From NCBI GenBank assembly GCA_947247005.1, contig OX365955.1:36993822-37057821 (forward strand): a stretch of 64,000 nt of DNA, in the 5' to 3' direction. The notes under the pieces were generated by a model. It was not told where the DNA came from and did no database searches. It was given only the letters and a program-made list of their open reading frames with translations. This document shows positions 48,171 to 59,100 of this stretch, piece by piece. Position 1 is the stretch's first letter. Each line of letters opens with the position of its first letter. Made by a program: the position numbers and the translations under genes. Source of the stretch: Spisula solida. Lineage: Eukaryota > Mollusca > Bivalvia > Venerida > Mactridae.

Positions 48171-49087
48171 TACAACATGAAGCATACAAAAAAGAATTGC
48201 ATTGATACATAAGGGTAAATAGAATATAAATACTATATAATTTTGCATTGATGTTCATCTTTCAATAATCAGTTTAAAATGAAACAAAATGTATTACGAA
48301 TCAATAAAGTCGAAACCTATGTTAATGATAACCTCAATTAAGCAAACACCTGTTATAAGCAGCCAAATTATTAAAACTTAATTGGTAACTCCAATATTAA
48401 ATTTCTATATAAAACAACCACTTGCTTTAAGCACATTTGATACATCAAATGATAATGGATTGTTGGTAAAGACAGGTTAGTCTGTATGCATGTATTATAC
48501 GGATACCCAAATAACATATATTTCAGAAAAGATGTGTTCAATGCATTATTCTAACACAACCATCAGCTTTACCTATATACACATAGAGGAAACAAAGATG
48601 TGCATGAATTAACGTTAAAGCACAGCTTAGCCAAATAACGTAATAGCGTTTTGGGAAAGAAAGTAGAGCCACCTCTAATGATCTTGCTGTGTTGTCAAAT
48701 GAAGAATTTGGCTATGCTAGAATCGAAATAATGAATATGTACCTGGGTGTTATCCATAATAAAGCATGGTCACTTGTTCGGATGTGGGAATAAAATCATT
48801 CATGCTACACACATAGTTATTAAAACAGTGATTTAATTACTTCGCATCTGAACTCCTGACCGTGTTTTATTCTATGATAAAACACAGCTAAGTATTCATT
48901 ATTTCTTTAACATAGCTATTGCAAGATTCATACAGCAGAAGCTGCTTCCTACCAAAGAAGCTTCTTACCAAACACAGGGAAGCTTTTAGCAACAAAAATA
49001 AAATAGTGATTTATTCAAGTCCTGTCGCACTTAATCTAAAATAAATTATTATAGACCTAATTCTTATTAACACAATTAAAATCATTT
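48171..49087. other. Intergenic, no gene
   Basis: AT-rich, no reading frame or repeat ends that I can support. Confidence 0.5.
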
Positions 49088-49161
49088 GAGGGCTTGGTGC
49101 AAAACTATGGTAACTACATTAATTATTATTCATATTTACCATAGGTTTGCACTAAGCCCTC
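49088..49161. mobile_element. 74-bp palindromic MITE
   Basis: Inverted ends GAGGGCTTGGTGCAAAACTA / TAGGTTTGCACTAAGCCCTC with ATGGTAA / TTACCAT inward; nearly the whole unit is a hairpin. Confidence 0.75.
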
Positions 49162-49429
49162 ATATAATATGAATGCATGATCATCCAAAAATAATAGACT
49201 TAATGACAAAAATGAAATATGTTTGGTTCTCTGAGCGTATCAGATCTGGTGATATCTGAGGTATCAAGTGTCTATAATATAAGAAAATTCAAACATTCTG
49301 CTTCAGTCATAAATAAAATATTCAATAAAATACTAGGAAGTTACATGCATGCAGTGATTTTGATCAATGAAAACAGAAAGCAAAGCATTAACAGCGGAAT
49401 CAGCACGGCCAAGTGGTTACAGTAAAATC

Positions 49430-49642
49430 ACATATATTCGTGGATATTAAATTTCATCCATTTTGATATAGGTCAATGCATTTTCACGGGGTTGCAAATT
49501 TGTGGATTACAGAACATGAAAGGGTAAACCATTGCCTGAAATTGAGAGGTTGATTAATTGTGGGGGATTAGATTTTGTGGTCGAGTTCAACAACGAAATC
49601 CACGAACATTCAACTCCATTGAAAATCAATGATTTTACAGTA
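49430..49642. mobile_element. ~210-bp MITE
   Basis: Inverted ends around CAGTAAAATCA...ATTCGTGG and CCACGAACATT...TGATTTTACAGTA. A partial relative of the left end lies near 39163-39186. Confidence 0.65.
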
Positions 49643-50159
49643 CCTGAATTGAGCCCTTAATTTTCTGTCATATAAACAGTTAAGTCGAACAAATCACAGT
49701 TCATACTAACTGAACTCGTGATAAACATACACTTGTTTAAAGGTATCATAATTTAGACAGATTCAACAGTAATTCAAATTGTTCAGTAAATAAATTGACA
49801 CACGTATGTACATGTATATACAAATATGGTCCTATAAAATTCAATAATAATGTCATTAACATTTGTTTAAATAATCATACCACTATACTAACGCTGAACA
49901 AATACAATTTTTTTGATGTTTTGCATAAACAATCAAAACTGAATGAAGCAATGACCACTAATATTATGTAATCCCTGATGGCAATATTTGTTTAATTAGA
50001 TACACTTGTATAATACAAGCATCTGCATTTAACACACAGTGTCACACACTTATTGTATTGCTTGACATGCTGCTTATTACAGGTTTTACAGTACTGGAAA
50101 GCATGTGTAGATATATAATATTTAATTGGTTTACAAAGCTATAGATCTACCATTCAAAC
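49643..50159. other. Intergenic, no gene
   Basis: AT-rich sequence without supported features. Confidence 0.5.
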
Positions 50160-50768
50160 AAGAAAGCCAAGATGACTCTATATCACTCACCTGAGTACAT
50201 TAGAAATTTTGAATAAATCTTATACATTAGGCTCATACGATCTATCAGAGCTCCTACCAAGGGATAATGCCCAGTCCTGAAAATTAGATGCAAGTCTGTT
50301 TCGAGTGTCATTCGCACACATCCCTACACCAAAACATTGTTTCACACATTGTTCTATTGCTAAATTCAGCTTTTAAAACTTCAAATGACTTTTGACTTTT
50401 GTCATCAAACAACTTTTTATTTTCTGCAGAAATGTTCATTCTTCCTAGTGCAACAAATCCGGATTTCTGGATTATTCCGGAATTTTAGGACCCCCTGGAT
50501 CTATATAATTGAGATGTGCATGGTAAGAGAAGATATAAGGTAAAGTTTCCCACGCAAAGACAAATTTTCTCACCCCTAAATTATTAACATATGATACTAT
50601 TGTTTGAAGCTGACAATCAAAGGATCATTCCTGTAATTGGTCAAAATCCGTTCAGTGTGTTATAATTTGATAACTATTACAGAAAACATTGACTGCACAA
50701 CGAATGGCAGACATCCAACGATCACAAAAAGCTCACCTGTTTACTTTCATGCCCAGGTAAGCTAAAAA
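50160..50768 (+). repeat. Dispersed 0.8-kb repeat, diverged copy
   Basis: Starts AAGAAAGCCAAGATGACTC with TCACTCACCTGAG and ends GATCACAAAAAGCTCACCTG, then CCAGGTAAGCTAAAAA, the same end layout as 10608-11425. Confidence 0.5.
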
Positions 50769-50949
50769 GCATTGCACTTGCATTATATCATAATATACAA
50801 AAAAAACAAAAAAACAATATAAATAAAATGCATTGATGACGTAACAAAGAATTACAAATAATATTCAAAAACAAGAGATGTTTGTAAAACATGTATGCCC
50901 CCATTGAAGCAAAATAGTCATTAATGTTAAAGGTCATAGCGACCTTTAT

Positions 50950-51215
50950 CAGAGCTACAGATAAGCTGCGTATTGGGGTAATTACCCAATTATTTTCTTA
51001 AAAACCCAATTGATTTTGAGAAGAGGGAGTAAGAAAAAGTAAAGAAAATCTGATTTACCCAAAAAGAAAATGGTGTTCTAGTGAAAAATAGTACATACAA
51101 GATCATTTACCCTATGAGTTTTATTAAATACCCAATTAAAATTTGTCAAAACCCAATTAAAATTGAAACGTGGGGGTAAAATACCGAAAGGACTAAAACC
51201 TTATCTGTAGCTCTG
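50950..51215. mobile_element. hAT-like MITE
   Basis: TIRs CAGAGCTACAGATAAG and CTTATCTGTAGCTCTG. Flanks ACCTTTAT and GCCTTAAT agree at six of eight positions, compatible with a worn 8-bp hAT duplication. The interior repeats ACCCAATTA phrases. Confidence 0.75.
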
Positions 51216-52184
51216 GCCTTAATCTATGACCTTCTGACCTCAAAATCAATAGGGGTCATCTGCTTGCTAACCTCTGAGTAATGTCTGAATATCCTAGGGA
51301 AAAGCGTTCTTGAGTTATCAAACGGAAACCATTTGGTCTACAGACGGACTGACAACAGACATGTACAAAGCAATATACCCCCTCATCAAAGATGGGAGGG
51401 GGGGCATAATAACATATTCAATAACAAGACTATATAGTCCTTGTAAGTACATCTGTAAATTGCAAGAACACACTCTGCCTTCTTATGTCTGTGATATTTT
51501 GCAAATCGTACCCTCCCTTGCAACTACATAGTTTATTACAACAAAACCTGACTGAAAGACCATTAAAGTTCAAGAATAAGATCACCTCAATAATAAGATG
51601 AATTTGTATTCCCACCTTGAGAACATATACCTGTTTCACTGTTTTTGGACTTTATTCCAACTCAAGATAAGAACAACTTAGTAAAAATTAATGCACCAAG
51701 AGACGTAAGATAATGTAAAATGAATAAGAGAAGAGATAATTAAAGAAGAGACCGGTATTAAGGGGCCAAGACAGCATAGCTAATATGACAGCCTGAAGAT
51801 TCAGGTATTCAGGTTTTACTGCAGTTACAAATAAATGCTTCTTTTCAGCGAAATGCAAAGCAGTTCAAATAATTCTGAAAATTAATTATTGTAACAACAT
51901 TGGTCATGTTAAAAATGTGCTAGCAAACATTTCATTCACAACTAGTTCTTGGTTTGCAGCACTTATTTAGGTTGGCAGCACTTATTAACATATTTCCTGC
52001 GTTAGTGGTCATCAGTATTATGCAACCACCTGTCTATTATCAAATTCCAAATAGTCATTTTAGTTACTAAATTTGAAGCATACAGCCACCGAGCAAGCAG
52101 TACCTGGGTACAATAACACATATAATATAAGAAGTGTTTCAGTGACAGAATATACCATTAACAATGACAACAAACAGAATACAA
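51216..52184. other. Intergenic, no gene
   Basis: No supported coding or repeat feature; some TTTGACC-like repeat debris near 51230. Confidence 0.5.
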
Positions 52185-52454
52185 CAAGTCATTAAGAATT
52201 CCATGCAATACGGAATTCCCCTACCTGTTTTCAGCCAATTTCAATGTTTCTGTTGCCATAGCAACCACAATTTGAATCAAAATATTTTTGGACGTGCATT
52301 ATCCCCTTATTGCCCCCTATCCACATACCAAGTTTCATAAACCTAACATGGAAACTGTTTGAGTTATGTCAGGATCCAGAATTTTTGATGGACAGACTGA
52401 CTAACGGAGGGCAAACCTATAGTCCCCTCCAGTCAAAAACCGGTAGGGGACTAA
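52185..52454 (+). repeat. AGTCCCC-ended repeat, copy 3
   Basis: Same family as 2480-2761 and 17028-17291; ends ACCGGTAGGGGACT. Same orientation as the other two. Confidence 0.8.
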
Positions 52455-53036
52455 AAACAATGAAAAATATCATTTGTAACAAATATTAACTGTAACGAGT
52501 AAGTCGATTTTTAGCTTAATTAAGTATGGTTTGACATTGATTTGGGGAACAATTTATTATAACTTATATAAAACCAGTCTCTATGTAGTCAAAATGGAGA
52601 CCTCAGATATTTGCAAGACAAAATTCAATACGCACACAAAAGTATGGAATACAAATCAAATTGTTGCGAAAAATCTGATTCCAGTAGCAATAAAAATCTA
52701 CAACAATATTTTTTATGTGACTTTCTTGATTAGAAAATTTTCAGAATGTTTTAAGGGCAGAAAACTTAGTAACAGTCTGAATAATGAAGAAAATTGAAAG
52801 TTTTTTAAAATTGTTAAATATATGTAACAATAATTCTGTCAAAACATCAGTACTCTATACAAACTATCTGTATCAATTAAAATAACAACTCAACCACTTA
52901 TTTTGATCATTTAACAGCGAACATAAATCACTACACTTATATTACATGCAATAGTTAATGCCCATATCCTATACATGTACAATAAAACTGCAGCCATATT
53001 AAGTCTATAGTACCAAGTTTCATTAAAATCATCTGG

Positions 53037-53042
53037 TTTATT
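53037..53042 (-). terminator. Polyadenylation signal AATAAA of the BDH1-like gene
   Basis: AATAAA on the minus strand about 92 bases after the stop codon. Confidence 0.55.
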
Positions 53043-53133
53043 CCGATGTAAATCTGAGAGTCGAAAGTAAGAGTTGTTCTGTCTTATTGAACAGCCCTCA
53101 CTTTTACCCTATAATATGATATACTACTTTTAG

Positions 53134-56100
53134 CTACTGGTTTAATTCGGCAGGTGCCACATTTTTTGGCATCAAACCGAAGCATGATGAGACTTTGTCG
53201 CCTAGCCACACAGGAACCAAAGCGTAAATATAGGTCACAATGTCAGCTCCTGAGCCACATGGGTATCTTTCCCTAGGTCTCTTTGAAAGCAAGCCACTCC
53301 GCATAGCTCGAATCACAGGGGTTAAATCGTCAGGGTACCGATGATGCATGTCTAATAAATTGTTGTATATTTCGTCTAAGTATTCTCTGCCGTACGTTTT
53401 TTTCGCTGATTCATCCATAGTATCCCATATCTCCTCACGTTTTGACCGTAACACATGAGAACGCATATTATCTGTGGTAAATAAATTATACAATAAATAA
53501 ACTAAGTAATTTTAAAAATAATAAATTGAACATGTCTTACTGCTCTTTCTTACAGCGCCATGCTAGGATAGTACAATCATTATATATTCAAAACAAAATG
53601 CTTTATAACAGCAGCATTACCCTCTGCTGTGTAGAGGTTGGGGCTTCTAAGTCGAAAAAGGGAGATAATTTGGACAAATTATGCAGGGCTGTTACCTACT
53701 CATGTGTATATATAGGTCCTCTTGGTCATGAAGGTAAATAAATAAGCATTTTTTAGTCCAAAAGGGGCATAATTTCAACAAAATGCTAAATAGTTATCTT
53801 CTCCTGTGTAGGGTTGGTGTCATGATGGTGAACAAGTATGCAAAGTATCAAAGCAATATATCAATGCACTTTGAAGACATAAGGAGTTAAAAAACCTGTA
53901 CCAAAACTTTAACATAGCAATTCCAAGTCAAACAGGGGGCATAATTTCAACAAAATGCTTGATAGAGTTACCTACCCCTGTGTATGGGTTGGGGTCATGA
54001 TTACCAATCATTTAAAGCATTCAACAATATTTGCAAATCATGGGCATTTTCCGACAACAATACAATATCATCAGCATATAACAATATAGATATTTTTTCA
54101 TTATCCATCTCAATACCAATATTCAAACTTTTGATGTATATTACTAAGTCGTTAATATAGAGATTGAACAATAAAGGTGACAAAATACAACCCTGTCTCA
54201 AACCGGAAGTAACGCTAAACCATTCTGTCTTAAATGAATTTATTTTTACACAAGAACTAACCGACGAGTATAAAGATCTGATGGCATTTAACATATTGCC
54301 AGAAATTCCAGTTTTCAATAATCTCTCCCACAACTTATCCCTATTAATAAAATCATAAGCCTTTTTGAAATCGATGAATGCGACAAAAGTGGACTGTTTC
54401 AGTTTTTTCCTTGTTTCTATTATGTTGGTCAGTGTTGAAATTTGGTCAATTGTACTACGGTTCTTTCTGAAACCACCCTGTTCATCTTCCAATTTATCAT
54501 TACTTTCAACCCATTTACTTAATCTATTATTTAGAATTGTACAATATATTTTATAAACAACAGAAGCAAGTGCAATACCTCTATAAGAAAGAGGATCTCT
54601 TGGATCTAAAGATGCTGATTTTGGTATAGGGTTAATTATGCATTTTGACCAAATAGAAGGTACGGTTCCACTACCGAAACAAACATTGAATAACGAATGA
54701 AGGAACAATATTGAAGTGTCATTTTTCAAAACTTCCGCATGAATGGTATCTGCCCCTACTGCTTTACCCCGTTTTGCATTAAAAACAGCTTCCTTAACTT
54801 CCAAAATAGAAATGTTCTCATTAAAAGGTCCATCTTGATTACCAGACTGATCCCCTGATGACATATCAGGTAAATTATTCGCACTAACATGATTATTAAA
54901 AAGTGAGCTAAAACTATCTTTCCACTTCCTCAGAACATCCTTAATATCAGTTGAAACGGTTCCATTATCTACAATAACTTCCATTGGTATTTTCTTTACC
55001 CTAGTTTGATTACCGGTAATGCCAATTTGGCCAATGGATTTCCAAAAGGTTTGACTTTCCGTATTTGCAGTATTTAATAATTCCTTTTGAAAAGAGTACC
55101 AGTAAAATGGCTTAGCCTTTTGAACTTCATGGTCAAATATTTTCCGCTTCATGATAAAAATCTGACGAAATGAACTTCTCTCACTTTTAATGCGACATCG
55201 TATCCAAGTACGCTCAGCCAAACACATATCAGACCAAAGTGCAGACAAGCTATCCGACCACCATGGTTTACCTGGCCGATGCTTTTTGTTGGAAACCCCA
55301 ACTCTGACTGTTTTATATGGGAGACTAGAGTACATATTGGCTTTAATGACATCACACCATTCATTATACATATTATTAATATCATTTTGCGTACGGAAAC
55401 CCTGTTCCAGATTATTTATGACATTGTTAATTTGTAACAAAGTATCCTGATTAGACATTTACAAGTATGATGGGGGAAAGAAAGGACTAGTCAGTTTCTT
55501 TCCCCCCCCCCTCCGTTCAGACATTTACAAGTATGATGGGGGAAAGAAAGGACTAGTCAGTTTCTTCCCCCCTCTGTTCAGACCTTTACAAGTATGATGG
55601 GGGAAAGAAAGGACAAGCCAATTTCTTGTCCCTCCCATTTGATGAGTCATAAACGTGTTGGGGGGAATTAGGACTAGGTAGTTTTCCCCTCCTATCAAAT
55701 CATGAAATAAAAGAATAGACTTGTCAATTTCAGACTAACCAGTTAGTTATTAACCCCATCACAAAATATTAAAGAGTAGGAGGTACAAGAAATATCTTTA
55801 AAAAAGATATACAGCGTTGAGTTTAATGACAGTCTGCGATTGTTACATGTATTGTTTCAATTAATTTACAATTAAGTTGACTGCACACTTAATATACGAA
55901 ATAAAGAATGGTCCATGACATTTGTGCATTTTTCTCTAGAAACATGCATTTTCACGTTGTTGTATTCTTCTCATTAAAAACTAAAGTGCACGCCCTAAGT
56001 TTATCGGAATAATAAAACATTATGTTTTCTGTTGATTTTTGAAGTACATGATCTATTGATGTCAAGAAGTTTAATGAAATCTTATTAGATTCATATTAGG

Positions 56101-59100
56101 GTAACACATGGTCACAGATATTGCTAATTATGAATGTTGTTTTACAATATACAAACTAATGTTAATTTTATATTCAGTAAAACGAAAAAGCATTCCAGTA
56201 GTAGATCAGAGTATTCATATGACCAAACTTTTTTTCCAACAAATTAATGTTTTGCATTTTATTTTGTGTTTAGAAGTTTAAAACCAATTCGAAACAATGG
56301 TACTTTTAACACTGAACAGCCCTGGTTTACATTGGTTGGCCGACCTTCAGATAACCAAGGAGTATCCACACTATTTAACCTGTACTAGCAGAATGTACTG
56401 ATGACGTATACTATATATTGGGATAGTTGCTAGCTTCTTCTGACTGGAGTAGCAAGAGGTCACATAAGGTTCAACACTGTAATATTGTCTTGTACACCGC
56501 AGAAATAAAGTTATGGTATAGCAGACAGGCGAGTAAAGTACTATAAGTTAAGCACAAGAGAAAAATGCAATAATTTAAAATCGGGCATAACCTTTTGTGA
56601 AAAGAATACAATAATCTATGTAATCTAAAGTTTGCATTTGATTCACCCCGGAGATATTTATAAACATTTCATTGGTTGTTAAAGTAGGTCAAAATCCAAG
56701 CTAGACAGCTATCGCTGAATAAATCAGCAAAAAATTAACTAATTAAAAAGAAAACTCCCTATCGCAAAAAATGTTTAATTATAGGGGGGAAAAATCGACT
56801 AGTTCGTTTTTCCCCAATTACAAAAATATAATTGTAGGGGGGAAAAACCTGACTAGGGGGGAAAAACTGACTAGTCAAAAATTGACTTGGGGGAAAAACT
56901 GGACTGTTACACCGGGTACCTTTCGCTAATAATAAATTCTTTTCATTCCTAATTTCAAGGAATTCTTGAATAATTTCCTTTATTTTTTCTTTAGGAAAAT
57001 ACGTATCATTTGATAATAGATTGGTAGATTTCATGTGAAAAAACTCATTATAGCATAAAAACGGTGATTTTCCCATACGTTAACGGGATCGAAAACCATA
57101 ACGGGCTTGGGCACCAACCATCCCTCAAGATACTGCAGGTGTTATAGCACAAAAAGCATGTGGTAACCATGCAATCTATATGTATGATGGGGGGAGGGTA
57201 AAGCACTCACTAGTTAAATATCCAGTTGGTTCAATGATTGAGACATTCACATTCCATTTCTTCATTTCCTGTCTAAGTGTATCAGAGAAAGCAACCAGAC
57301 CATGTTTAGACATCCCATAGGCACCATTTCCTTCCATAGAGATTCTCCCTGCATGGAAAAATAGTAGTTATAGTGCAAACAAATTAACCTGGTTTTATTA
57401 CCTTCAATTAGCATAATCTAACAGACCAATTATTGTCAATATTTAACTTGTTTTGTTTTCATAAGTGTTGTATATACAAGACTTGATTGTACACTCAACA
57501 AAACTTATAAGTTCACACCTCCATTTTTCGGCCAATTTTATCTAATTTAAAGCATTAAATAACGATTAAAATTGTATAAATGTGTAGTGAAATATAAGTT
57601 TAAGCATGTTAACTAAAACCAGCAAACTTAAAGTGTTCCATAAATTTACATTCAAGTCAAAGAGTGTTAGAAAAATAGTAGAAAAAATTATTTTTGCGTA
57701 TGCGCACTAGTGGCTTTCAGTACGACAATTATTCATTTTATGATCCTGTGTACGTAACTTTGAGATAAAGTCTGTGAAAAATCATGGTATTTTGCAGAAA
57801 AGTTACAAAATTATGCTCACTAGATTAGAGGATGTCGTATTGTAGTACTGAATGCCAGTGGTAGGTATACACAATAATGAGTCGTATTGACATTTTTTGT
57901 GTCTTTGTATTTTAGCCCTATAATGTACACTGTAATTCTAAGGGAAATGGATTTATTCTAATATTTCTTGGTGAGTTTGCTTAAGATATTTCCCTACACA
58001 CCTATTTCCGATACCAAATGGTTTTAGTATATAAAAAGTAATTGGTCAACAACTGGGGTATGTACTTGGAATTTTTTGTTGAGTGTATATATTGGATTAA
58101 GTTTTCACATGCAAGAGCTAATTAGGCAATATCTAAGAAACTATGGAATTGATCCGAAATTTCAATGAAAGCTAATTTTAACACATTGAAGCCAAACAGC
58201 CATATTTTTAAACATCTGGACAAAGGGAGGCAACTCATATTGAACAACAATCAAATATTATATTTTAAATTCCCCATATTGATGGTCCTAATGTTTAATT
58301 TGACTAATTGTTTAATTCTGTGACAGATCATTCATAAAAAGTGACCAAATTTTCTTCTTAGCATAACATTCTTGTTTGTAAAACGCATACTAAAGTTGTT
58401 TTTTAATAAAACCTACCTAATACACTGGAAACATTTATAACTCTTCCTTTAGCTTTACGAATCAGTGGGAGCAATGATTTTGTCATACGTATAGCACCAA
58501 ACAAGTTGACATCTAATACTTTCTTTATAATCACTTCTGACATCATATCTATCTCACTAAAGTACCATATACCAGCGTTGTTCACCAAGCCCCACAAACC
58601 TGTAATAACAAACATAGCAACTCTCTTATTGACCAAGTAACACTCATTTTAACCAAGAAACACTGGAGATATACATTAATAATCACACTAGAAAGACAGG
58701 GTATACCCAACTGTTGAAGTTGAACAGTATTGCATCTTTAAATAAAGTCCTTAATTTTTATTATATTAAGACATAATCCCCATTATGAATTAATTTAGTG
58801 TCTAGCCAATCTCATTTTATGTAGCGGAATGTTTATAATAGATCTTCAATTGTAGTTTCATTGGACTACATGTATAATTAAATCAACCTTTTTCAACTAA
58901 ATTAAGATACACAACTCTATATAACTTAATACCGTATTCTTGTCCTTAAACTTCTCACACGTCTCAGCACTAAATAGTAAACTAGGAAATGACACAAATT
59001 CAATGAACCATAATTCAGGGGTTCCACTAGCTGCTGAATCTGGAGGGCCAGTTTGATACTTTTGACTAAATTTACTATTTTATAGGCAAAAAACCCCATG

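Noticed and set aside
56759..57076. 105-codon minus-strand frame between BDH1-like exons 5 and 6
   Set aside because: Exon 5 joins exon 6 in phase without it; part of it is the G-rich repeat and no domain is recognised.
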